49,002 bases of DNA from NCBI GenBank assembly GCA_016217875.1, contig JACRFN010000042.1:1-49002 (forward strand), given 5' to 3'. Position numbers and translations under genes: made by a program. This DNA comes from Candidatus Kerfeldbacteria bacterium. Lineage in GTDB: Bacteria > Patescibacteriota > Patescibacteriia > Veblenbacterales > UBA10138. Shown piece after piece: positions 1 to 6,897 of the stretch. Under the pieces are notes generated by a model. That model searched no databases. It was given only the letters and a program-made list of their open reading frames with translations, and was not told where the DNA came from. The number at the start of each line of letters is the position of its first letter. Positions within the stretch are counted from its first letter, which is position 1.

Positions 1-173
1 AGTTCGTCCCTTTGAACTGAAAAGTGCAGCAGACGAGTGGTTTAATGAAGATGCAAGTACAGGAGAGTCAGTTCGTCCCTTTGAACTGAAAAGTGCAGCA
101 GACATGTATGAATTTTAAGAGTGTGAATTTTCTTAAGTCAGTTCGTCCCTTTGAACTGAAAAGTGCAGCAGAC
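1..173. CRISPR. CRISPR array end (3 repeats, 2 spacers visible)
   Basis: Three near-identical repeats lie at 1-34 (cut by the window edge), 67-103 and 137-173. The full repeat is 37 nt, begins GTCAGTTCG and ends GTGCAGCAGAC. The two spacers are 35-66 (32 nt) and 104-136 (33 nt) and are unrelated to each other. Each repeat holds a 7-bp hairpin, TCAGTTC paired with GAACTGA around an 8-nt loop. The array continues off the left edge and no cas gene lies in this window, so type and transcription direction cannot be assigned. Read on the minus strand the hairpin sits at the 3' end of the repeat, as in type V-A, but that alone is weak evidence. Confidence 0.93.
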
Positions 174-354
174 CTCAGGATACTTTGGCGGCTTAAAAAA
201 ATACTGGTGGATAGGCATTTTACTTATCCCAGCTGCGGCGTTTGAGGTTTATTTTGACTGGGGGCACATCTATTTCCCCATGGCAATTGGCCTTATCGGT
301 TGGCTGGTGGGCCTTGGTGTCGCCAAGCTTCTACCGCACAAACAGGCTGTGTAG
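163..354 (+). CDS. Small two-helix membrane protein fragment fused to the CRISPR edge
   Basis: This frame encodes about 60 residues with two hydrophobic segments (around YWWIGILLIPAAAFEV and FPMAIGLIGWLVGLGV) and a basic C-terminus. The only possible start before an internal ATG is a GTG inside the last CRISPR repeat, directly after an in-frame TGA at 157-159. Either the gene lost its natural N-terminus where the array begins, or the repeat supplies the start codon. No family was recognised. It could be an intact small membrane protein, a truncated remnant, or an assembly join. Confidence 0.45.
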   Translation: MQQTSGYFGGLKKYWWIGILLIPAAAFEVYFDWGHIYFPMAIGLIGWLVGLGVAKLLPHKQAV

Positions 355-382
355 TGCCTGCGTCGCTAATCTAGCCATAGTA

Positions 383-416
383 ACTATTCCACTATTCGCG
401 CGAATAGTGGAATAGT
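383..416. repeat. Perfect 34-bp palindrome, family 3 (P1)
   Basis: The left arm ACTATTCCACTATTCGC is matched perfectly by its reverse complement. Each arm is a tandem repeat of ACTATTC with 8-nt period. It matches the palindrome at 28850-28883 at 31 of 34 positions. It lies between convergent genes, so a promoter-operator role here is doubtful. Confidence 0.85.
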
Positions 417-451
417 GCAAATACATATTTTATTACGTAATTAATTATGTA

Positions 452-484
452 CCTGGCTCTAATTCGCGCGAATAGGCGAATAGT
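452..484. repeat. Family 3 palindromic element (P2)
   Basis: This 33-nt sequence contains the core ATTCGCGCGAAT. It is the reverse complement of 41525-41557 with one mismatch in 33. It sits 36 nt from the perfect palindrome at 383-416, so the pair could be the remains of a palindrome-flanked unit. The rest of 355-545 holds no recognisable gene. Confidence 0.75.
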
Positions 485-545
485 CTGAAAACCTAAAACC
501 TACCTTGGTGGTAGGTTTTATGCATCAGCTTGACTGCGGTTAAAC

Positions 546-1484
546 TTAAATTATCAAGTTCGCACCGACAAACTTCGGATAACCCCGTAAAAATTCGTCG
601 CTAGACAAAGGCTTGCTTCCTTCCAACTGTAGCGAATGAATAACAAGCCCGCCCATACCGCAGCCGATGACGAGTCGACTGTCCTTAAGCTCCACCCTGC
701 CCGGCTGGCCAGCATAATCAGACAAGACAGCCGTATCAATAAACTTTAAACGCTTACCTTGCCATATAGTCCACAGCCCGGGCCAGGGGATGAAAGCGCG
801 ACGTTGTCTGTCTAATTCTGTTGCGCTTTTGGTAAAATCCGCTTTCCCATCTTCTCGCCTAATCATTTTAGTGAAAGTGGCCCGTGTGTGGTCCTGCGGA
901 GTGGTGGAGAGTGAGCCTAATAAGTAAGAGGAAAGAGTAGAGAGTAAGAGTTTGACCGACATCTCAACTAGTTTTTTTGAAAGCGTTGGTGTGTCGTCGG
1001 TGGCTGTAATGTCGCACTTCTCCTGCGCCAAAACCGGACCGTGGTCAACTTCTTCATCAAGTATTACCAAGCTGACGCCGGTTTCTCTGGCCCCGTCTCG
1101 TAGGGCGTACTGAATAGGCGCCGGGCCGCGATAAAGAGGTAAAAGCGAAGGATGAACGTTCACTATACCCTTAGGGTATAAATCCAACACCGACTTGGGT
1201 AAAATTTTGCCAAAAGCGGCCAAGATAGCCACTGGTTCCTGGCCACTGGTCAATCGTTCTTGTACTTCTGGTGATCTTAAGGTTTTGACCTCCAATAACG
1301 GTAAATTTTTCTCTTGAGCCAGCGCAGATACCGGAGTCGGTACCAGTTTTAAACTGCGTCCGGCTGGTTTGGGTTCGGTAGACACCACTAAAGACGGCTT
1401 AAACCCGGCCTGAAGTAAACCACTTAAAATAACAGCTGAAAATTCAGAGGTACCGTAATATACAAACTTTAGATCAGAAATCAT
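546..1484 (-). CDS. fmt: Methionyl-tRNA formyltransferase
   Basis: Formylates Met-tRNA(fMet) using 10-formyltetrahydrofolate so that translation can begin with fMet. The 312-residue length is normal for the family. The N-terminal half carries the formyltransferase signature NVHPSLLPLYRGPAPIQYAL, with the catalytic Asn-His pair, preceded by AAFGKILP. The C-terminal part (from about residue 205) fits the tRNA-binding beta-barrel domain. It is the last gene of the minus-strand run priA-def-fmt. Pairing with def is the standard arrangement, since deformylase removes the group Fmt adds. The start is an ATG about 95 nt after def. Identification is firm. Confidence 0.96.
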   Translation of the reverse strand: MISDLKFVYYGTSEFSAVILSGLLQAGFKPSLVVSTEPKPAGRSLKLVPTPVSALAQEKNLPLLEVKTLRSPEVQERLTSGQEPVAILAAFGKILPKSVLDLYPKGIVNVHPSLLPLYRGPAPIQYALRDGARETGVSLVILDEEVDHGPVLAQEKCDITATDDTPTLSKKLVEMSVKLLLSTLSSYLLGSLSTTPQDHTRATFTKMIRREDGKADFTKSATELDRQRRAFIPWPGLWTIWQGKRLKFIDTAVLSDYAGQPGRVELKDSRLVIGCGMGGLVIHSLQLEGSKPLSSDEFLRGYPKFVGANLII

Positions 1485-1579
1485 GAAACAAACTAATGCA
1501 AAATTGAAAAATCAAAGCTTGGCTTTGACCCCGATGACCATCGGGGTGGTTGCTAAAGCAACCAAAATCAAAATTATCT

Positions 1580-2077
1580 TTACATTTTGATTTTTTCATT
1601 TTGAGTGTATTTAGCTAAAAGCTCCGACCCTTGAGTAATCTCCTTAGTTTTATCAATGAATAGAACGCCATTTAAATGGTCAACTTCATGTTGGTACACG
1701 CGAGCCATAAGACCATCTAACCACTCTTCCCTGGTCTGGCCGCCCAAGGTTACATATCTGGCCAAAATCTTCTGCGGGCGCTTAACTATGCCAAAGACGC
1801 CTGGAATGGACAGACACCCCTCTTCCATCGCCACTTTTTTCCAGGAACGCTTTAGAATCACCGGATTCACGTAAGCGGTGGGCTCGAGGGGAGTATTAAC
1901 AACCATTAGCTGCAAACTTCGCCCCACCTGCGGCGCAGCCAAACCAATGCCGTCGTAATGCTTCATGGCCGGAAACATTTGCTTAGCCAAAGCTTGCACC
2001 TCGGCACTCAGCGGCAGCGAAACCTGCTCCGTCACTTTACGCAATATGGGGTCGGGGGCAATGACTAAGGGAAGCAT
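1580..2077 (-). CDS. def: Peptide deformylase
   Basis: Removes the formyl group from nascent protein N-termini in a metal-dependent reaction. All three family motifs are present: GIGLAAPQVG (motif 1), EEGCLSIPG with the metal-binding Cys (motif 2), and QHEVDHLNG with the HExxH metal site (motif 3). I chose the ATG at 2077 (MLPLVIAPDPILRKV) rather than the TTG two codons upstream. The product is about 165 residues, a typical length. It lies between priA and fmt. The flanks 1485-1579 and 2078-2157 contain AT-rich inverted repeats of the CAAAATCAAAAT style and no gene. Confidence 0.96.
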   Translation of the reverse strand: MLPLVIAPDPILRKVTEQVSLPLSAEVQALAKQMFPAMKHYDGIGLAAPQVGRSLQLMVVNTPLEPTAYVNPVILKRSWKKVAMEEGCLSIPGVFGIVKRPQKILARYVTLGGQTREEWLDGLMARVYQHEVDHLNGVLFIDKTKEITQGSELLAKYTQNEKIKM

Positions 2078-2157
2078 AATCAATGAAATCCAAAATCAAA
2101 ATGACAAATATCAAATTAACTACCAACTTTGACATTTGAGCTTTGACATTTGACATT

Positions 2158-4023
2158 TCAACTTAATACCGTTCGAGGGTGCCTGTCAATAATAACGTCA
2201 TCGGGCAAAACGCGCCACAGAGCCTCGGGGTTAAAACCTCGCCCGTAACGTAAGAGCAGATGGAACCTGTAGCGACCCCTGACTTGCTTATAATAGTCAG
2301 GATAAGGCCCAACCAGCTTGGCTTGAGCTTTGAGTTTGGGGGCAATTATATTATAAACTGATCGAGCTTGCCTTAAGGCTTCATCTTCGAGTGGTGACTG
2401 AACCGTAAAACGGACTAGGCTGGCAAAGGGAGGATAGTTGAACATTTTTCTTTGCTCGAGTTCGGCGGCATAAAAAATCTTTGGGCTACGGGCCATCAGG
2501 CTTCGCCAAATGTAATGATCTGGACGATAAGTTTGTACGACCACTTGCCTGGCACCGCAAGTGACAAAGTGACGTGCAGTTTGCCAAACCTGTTCCGCCT
2601 GTTGCCACTCAGGCACCGCCAACTCGGCGTCAGGCAAAACCATGGCCAAAAGCCCAAAGGTGCTGAAGTCAAGATAACGCCAAGCGGCCCTGCTGCCAAT
2701 AACTAGCTGGGCTGACTTAGCCAAAGAGGCTCGGGCAGGGCTAACTGCGCCTTCCAAGACCAGCAGATTAAGCCTGGGCCAGGTGTGCGCTATTTCATCT
2801 TCCAGTTTAGACAAACCAGTGCCAAGATATTTAATATTGAGGCCCCGACAAGCCGGACAGGGCAACGGCAGGCGGCTCATCGTGCCGCAGTTGTAACAGG
2901 TGAGCTTATTATGCCTGGCCTCCCAGGCCATAGGCCGGGCGCACTTGGGACAATTAACCACGTAGCCGCAATCTCGGCAAATAACCGAAGTGGCGGTACC
3001 GCGGCGATTAAGATAAAGAAAAGCCCTTTGTCCCGAGTCAATGGTTTTTTGTAAAAGCTCTTGCAGTTCCGGTGCTAATATCTGCTTGGACCCGGTGTTC
3101 TGGGCGCCACTAAGATTAATTACCGCCACTGAGGCGGGCGGGCGGGGGCCTAATTTTTGCCAGGATAAATTCCCTTGTTGATAATCATGCCAAGTTACAA
3201 CCAAAGGAGCCGCTGAGATAAGGGCTAAGGACCCGCTCCACAACTTAGCTAACCACTTAGCTACTTCTAAAGCGTCATAACGGGGGTTTTGGTCAGACTG
3301 CTTATAGTTGTCACAGGCCGCCCCATCTACCACGATACCGCCTAAAGAACAGAAGGGTAAGAATAACGCCGCCCTGGTGCCGATGATTAACTGGACCCGC
3401 CCGTCTCTGATATTTTCCCAGGCTCGGCGCTTGTCTGTCAGCTTGGCCTCGGCTGAGTAAGTAGTAATGGTAAAAACTTTAGCCAAATGCTCGCACCAAT
3501 AAGCCATATCAGATATTTCCGGCACCAACAATAATAGTTGTTGGCGGCGTGCCGTCACGTGAGTAGCCAAAGCTTTAACTAAAGATAAACGTTTATCGGC
3601 TTGCTCCACCAAAACTGCCAAGGAGGAACGTTGCCTCGCCCCTTGAGACAGGCCGGCAATCTCTGCGTAGGCGGCCGGGGCAAAACGCCTATTGGGCAAG
3701 AATGGCACAGCCAAGCCTAGGGCCGAACCAAATGCCACGCCATAGTGATCAGCCACCTGACGCGCTAGAGACAGCTGCCTTGTAGTAATAAATTTTTTGG
3801 CCAGCTGAGCTGATAAAACTTTGAGCTGGGAGACAGGCACCCGGGTGCGCTGTTTAAGTCGCACTACGGCGCCGTTTACCATCCGCCCGCGGAACGGCAC
3901 CTGTACCAGATCGCCCACGGCCAACTCATCAGCCAGTATCCCGGGAACAAGGTAATCAAAAAAATGCACTCCCCGCGGTAGTCGTCGCAACAGTGCCACT
4001 TCGACCAAACGTGATCTGGGCAT
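2158..4023 (-). CDS. priA: PriA-like primosomal protein without helicase motifs
   Basis: Similar to replication restart protein PriA, which loads the replisome at stalled forks. The N-terminal 3'-DNA-binding region is present. So is the zinc-binding insert, with Cys pairs in ICRDCGYVVNCPKC, TCYNCG and PCPACR (about residues 350-395). The ATPase signatures are gone. Where PriA has GxTGSGKTEVY this protein reads LVEQADKRLSLVK (136-148), the DEEH box reads VVDGAACDNYKQ (231-242), and the AGRAGR arginine motif is replaced by ARHFVTCGARQ. At 621 residues it is shorter than the about 730 of E. coli. A structural, non-helicase role is likely, as suggested for actinobacterial PriA. The ATG at 4023 is clear. 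Confidence 0.88.
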   Translation of the reverse strand: MPRSRLVEVALLRRLPRGVHFFDYLVPGILADELAVGDLVQVPFRGRMVNGAVVRLKQRTRVPVSQLKVLSAQLAKKFITTRQLSLARQVADHYGVAFGSALGLAVPFLPNRRFAPAAYAEIAGLSQGARQRSSLAVLVEQADKRLSLVKALATHVTARRQQLLLLVPEISDMAYWCEHLAKVFTITTYSAEAKLTDKRRAWENIRDGRVQLIIGTRAALFLPFCSLGGIVVDGAACDNYKQSDQNPRYDALEVAKWLAKLWSGSLALISAAPLVVTWHDYQQGNLSWQKLGPRPPASVAVINLSGAQNTGSKQILAPELQELLQKTIDSGQRAFLYLNRRGTATSVICRDCGYVVNCPKCARPMAWEARHNKLTCYNCGTMSRLPLPCPACRGLNIKYLGTGLSKLEDEIAHTWPRLNLLVLEGAVSPARASLAKSAQLVIGSRAAWRYLDFSTFGLLAMVLPDAELAVPEWQQAEQVWQTARHFVTCGARQVVVQTYRPDHYIWRSLMARSPKIFYAAELEQRKMFNYPPFASLVRFTVQSPLEDEALRQARSVYNIIAPKLKAQAKLVGPYPDYYKQVRGRYRFHLLLRYGRGFNPEALWRVLPDDVIIDRHPRTVLS

Positions 4024-4030
4024 AGGCGTA

Positions 4031-4813
4031 TTAACCTAATTCGATCTGCGCCACTAAAAAGCCTACCTTAAAAGGGGCTTCGTAAGAAAGGACTTTGGTG
4101 GTTATCTTACGCTGTCGCAGCCCAGAATATAAAACAGCGGCCGGAGCCCACAAACACTCCCGGCTGCGCCAACGTATGGCCGGATCAATATTGAGCAGGG
4201 TATCAAGCTGGTGGTTGGTAAGGGCGGCTTGAAAAAGCTTATCGAATAAAACAGACTCAGTGACAGCCTGGCCCAAATGATGGGCCAGGTCTCCGCTAGC
4301 CAGTACGACTACCCTGGCCTGAGCCCGTGCCCAAGCTTCTTCTAACAGCTGTGACAGTTTTCCTAAATCATCAAGTGACACTTGTGACGGCACTTGCAGG
4401 CAACAGACAGGCAGGCTATTTAAGGGCTTATCCAAATATGTGAGAGGGATGCTGAAAATGTAAGGCAACTTGACCGGGCTCAACATGGGCAGGGGAAATT
4501 TTGTTTCGCCGCCTTCTTTTAAGAGATAAGTAAAACCAACTGCACCAGTAAACTCACCCTGCGTTACTAAGTCGCCAAATTCGGCAAAGGAGGAAAAAAA
4601 TTTGGGGGCTTGGAGTAAATGATATCCCGCCGCCTCAATGGACTCAGGCTGGGCGGCGATTATTAAAATAACATCTGGTTGTAGGGCGTATAATTCAACC
4701 GCCAATTGCCCAATGGCCGCGCTCGTTTTGACAGCCTGCGCTCTGACCTCGGGCAATAACCCTGGTAAAAGAAGAGGGGAGTGTGGCAACAATCCTGCGC
4801 CGACAATGGGCAT
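4031..4813 (-). CDS. LigB/Memo-like (extradiol dioxygenase fold) protein
   Basis: The N-terminus GAGLLPHSPLLLPG and the later ASGDLAHHLG resemble the class III extradiol dioxygenase / MEMO fold, where such His residues can bind metal. It is about 260 residues, as expected for a single domain. The frame stays open upstream to 4852, but those codons translate the repeated leader element, so the ATG at 4813 (MPIVGAGLLPH) is the better start. The stop is 7 nt before priA. Its substrate is unknown. Members of this fold often stand beside AMMECR1 or radical SAM genes, but neither is visible here. Confidence 0.7.
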   Translation of the reverse strand: MPIVGAGLLPHSPLLLPGLLPEVRAQAVKTSAAIGQLAVELYALQPDVILIIAAQPESIEAAGYHLLQAPKFFSSFAEFGDLVTQGEFTGAVGFTYLLKEGGETKFPLPMLSPVKLPYIFSIPLTYLDKPLNSLPVCCLQVPSQVSLDDLGKLSQLLEEAWARAQARVVVLASGDLAHHLGQAVTESVLFDKLFQAALTNHQLDTLLNIDPAIRWRSRECLWAPAAVLYSGLRQRKITTKVLSYEAPFKVGFLVAQIELG

Positions 4814-4971
4814 ACCCAGTATATCAATCACAGTAGTAAAGCCGATGTCCATCGGCTCACTACCGGACTTCGCTTCGACCCATGTCTGGGGTAAGAAGCG
4901 GAACGAATTAGGTGAGTGGAGTCCCGCACACCAGGCTTGGCATTGTTGTGTGGGATTGTATTACTGGGCAT
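4811..4971 (-). promoter_or_regulatory. Repeated structured leader element, copy A
   Basis: The element fills the space between the stop codon at 4974-4976 and the start codon at 4811-4813. On the minus strand it begins ATGCCCAGTAATACAA and ends TTGATATACTGGGTATG. These ends pair over 10 bp, then a symmetric AUA/AUA internal loop, then 3 bp. The middle shares CTAATTCGTTCCGCTTC with copy B. A hairpin AGCCGATG/CATCGGCT replaces AGAACC/GGTTC of copy B at the same place, a clear compensatory change. It is related to the elements at 27499-27650 and 44196-44340. Confidence 0.75.
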
Positions 4972-4973
4972 AT

Positions 4974-6368
4974 TTAAAAACTGCTAGCAATAGAAGGCCC
5001 CAGCTCGTGAATAGCCAACGCGTCATCAGTCGTAGTCATTATGTTTTTGAGTTCATAACCTAATTCAGTCAGCGCCTGCTCAGAGGTGAACGGTCGCCGT
5101 TGCTTATTGGAAATAAGGTAAACGGTGGGCTCTGTCTTGGAACGAACCAGCTCGCCCTCTTTAAACAAGACTGGAGTGCTGGTGGAATACTGCTCCAATT
5201 GTTGGGCACTGGCTTTGGTAAATTTACGCTTACCAAAGTTGGAAATTAGAATCTCTTTTGACCATAGAGGATGCTTAACGCCATCCCGCACCCAATAAAT
5301 GCCGCCGGTTTTGCGGTCCTGCAGCAGGGTGCCGAGCGGATAAATACTCTTGACGGTAACAGGCTCAGCTTCGCCATAATCAGCCAAGTCCTCTTGGGCG
5401 ACTTTGATAATTTCTTCCGGGTTTACCCCCACGCGGCGTAAGGCCTCCCGCGAAGCAAAGCCCCTGACAGTATCACCCACCACTAAGTAAACGGTGCCCC
5501 GCGGCGTGCGCAAGAAAGAATAATTGGAAAATTTTATCAGCCGCCCTTCCGGATATTTCAAAAGTTCGGTTTTATTAATGGTCAATACCCGATCAAACGA
5601 ATCATAGAGCGACAAATACACCTGACGGCTGGCGAACTTACGACGCTGGCCGGCTTCTATCAGCCAGACTTCTTTCTCCCCCTCAACATTCAACAGCGTA
5701 CCGTCAGGATAACTGCGGGTGAAGTACTTGTTCCAAACTGTCCACAATACCTGGTTACCATGCAAATGCGGCGTATAAGTATAAACGATGGCGGTAGCAC
5801 GATTGGCCGGCACTACGGTCAGACCGTCCACCACCTTGGCCAGGCCTGGCCCGAAGCCGGAAATAGTCCGGCCGGAGGACTCAAGTTGCGGCAGATAATA
5901 AAGCCTAATGCGCTTGGCGGCGTTATATACCTGGTTGTAAAATCCTTTAAATTTCTGAATCACGGGGTCGTTGACATCACAGCCGTCACAAACCGCGTAA
6001 CCAGTGGCCCAATCATAGCTAGAGTTACTGGGCGATGGATCTTCAATCAGGCTTTGCTCCTTTTGCAACAAAGCCAGCAGGAATTTGGGGCTGATCTGAA
6101 AATCCTGGGCGGTGCTGTATATTATCTGGTCGGCCCGCAGAGAAGTAATCGGATCTTTATAAGAAGCTAAAGTACTGCCCTTGGCTAAAAGAAAAGCCTG
6201 GATTTGCGCCAGGTTCAAAGAATTATAATCGAGCAAATCGTCGTCAGACAGAATATAATTCTGATCAAACTCGGCCTGGGCCAAAGCGGGCAGGCTGAAA
6301 AAGGGCTGAGCCAGCAACATAGCCAGCACTACTAGCATAAAAAACAAGCGTTTAACACGCTGAGTCAT
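4974..6368 (-). CDS. Secreted surface protein with lysozyme-like region and C-terminal repeats
   Basis: Residues 1-31 form a signal peptide (hydrophobic core FFMLVVLAMLLAQPFF, likely cut after LPALAQA). Residues about 75-210 contain QISPKFLLALLQKEQSLI and a Trp/Tyr-rich stretch that resembles lytic-transglycosylase or glucosaminidase domains. I infer peptidoglycan binding or cleavage. Residues about 230-460 are imperfect repeats of the form YLV..G..R.F.S.......G (for example VYLISNKQRRPFTSEQAL), a pattern common in exported proteins of these bacteria. The mRNA is probably leaderless: an extended -10 box ends 6 nt before the ATG. It is followed by repeat element copy A. Confidence 0.75.
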   Translation of the reverse strand: MTQRVKRLFFMLVVLAMLLAQPFFSLPALAQAEFDQNYILSDDDLLDYNSLNLAQIQAFLLAKGSTLASYKDPITSLRADQIIYSTAQDFQISPKFLLALLQKEQSLIEDPSPSNSSYDWATGYAVCDGCDVNDPVIQKFKGFYNQVYNAAKRIRLYYLPQLESSGRTISGFGPGLAKVVDGLTVVPANRATAIVYTYTPHLHGNQVLWTVWNKYFTRSYPDGTLLNVEGEKEVWLIEAGQRRKFASRQVYLSLYDSFDRVLTINKTELLKYPEGRLIKFSNYSFLRTPRGTVYLVVGDTVRGFASREALRRVGVNPEEIIKVAQEDLADYGEAEPVTVKSIYPLGTLLQDRKTGGIYWVRDGVKHPLWSKEILISNFGKRKFTKASAQQLEQYSTSTPVLFKEGELVRSKTEPTVYLISNKQRRPFTSEQALTELGYELKNIMTTTDDALAIHELGPSIASSF

Positions 6369-6374
6369 GACGCT

Positions 6375-6383
6375 ATTATATCA
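6375..6383 (-). promoter_or_regulatory. Extended -10 promoter of the surface protein gene
   Basis: The minus strand reads TGATATAAT, a perfect extended -10, ending 6 nt upstream of the ATG at 6368. Transcription would begin at or next to the start codon, giving a leaderless mRNA. Confidence 0.65.
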
Positions 6384-6437
6384 CGGAACAGCCAGTAAGT
6401 GAAAAATAAAATCTTGCTTCCGGCAGCGGCGCCCGAG

Positions 6438-6465
6438 TTGACAAGATTTAACCCTGTGGTAAGTT
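6438..6465 (+). promoter_or_regulatory. Candidate promoter of the T-box transcript
   Basis: TTGACA at 6438-6443 is a perfect -35 box. A 16-nt spacer leads to TAAGTT, a weak -10. The position, just upstream of the T-box stem I, supports it. Confidence 0.5.
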
Positions 6466-6484
6466 GTTTCTAACAACCTTTACA

Positions 6485-6832
6485 GCGCCTAAAATCGTTG
6501 ACCAGGAAGAGTAGGCGAAGGTCGAGTCTAGCCCAGAGAGGGGAGGATAGTGCGATCTCCCTCTAGGCCGCTTCGCTGAATGGACCTGCGAGATGTAAGC
6601 CGAAATCATGCCGCTTCACGGCATGAGTGTAGTACTTGCCGGCCGTCCCCCGTAACCATGGGAAGCGAGGGTGTTGGTTGAACCACGTTCGACCAAAGCA
6701 CTCGCGAGTGGTCCGACGTAACGTCGGACAACAAAGGTGGTACCACGAAGGTTTGACCATACATTAAGGTTAAAGACCTCCGTCCTTTGATCAGCATGGC
6801 CTTGCCATGCTTTCTGAAGGACGGAGTTTTTT
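6485..6832 (+). promoter_or_regulatory. T-box leader, probably Ile-specific
   Basis: All hallmarks of a tRNA-sensing T-box are present. Stem I carries GGAAGAGTAG (loop E strand, about 6505), AGAGAG (6535-6540) and the opposing GAA (6602-6604). The T-box sequence AAGGTGGTACCACG is at 6734-6747. It is followed by a terminator at 6778-6832, and T-box residues can form the competing antiterminator. After CCGAA comes ATCA, so the specifier is best read as AUC (Ile). The T-box TGGT fits a tRNA with A73, as in tRNA-Ile. A one-base shift would give UCA (Ser), but tRNA-Ser usually has G73. Uncharged tRNA would allow expression of the downstream phosphotransferase-like gene. Confidence 0.9.
6778..6832 (+). 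terminator. T-box intrinsic terminator
   Basis: CTCCGTCCTT (6778-6787) pairs with AAGGACGGAG (6817-6826), followed by six Ts. An inner hairpin GCATGGC/GCCATGC occupies the loop. This is the OFF structure of the T-box. Confidence 0.92.
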
Positions 6833-6897
6833 GATAGCCCTTTAACAATTTAGAAAACAACAAACAACGAATTATGAAAACATAAAGGAGAGTCATC

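Noticed and set aside
5760..6170. Plus-strand frame of 136 codons
   Set aside because: Antisense shadow of the secreted surface protein; no ribosome site or domain.
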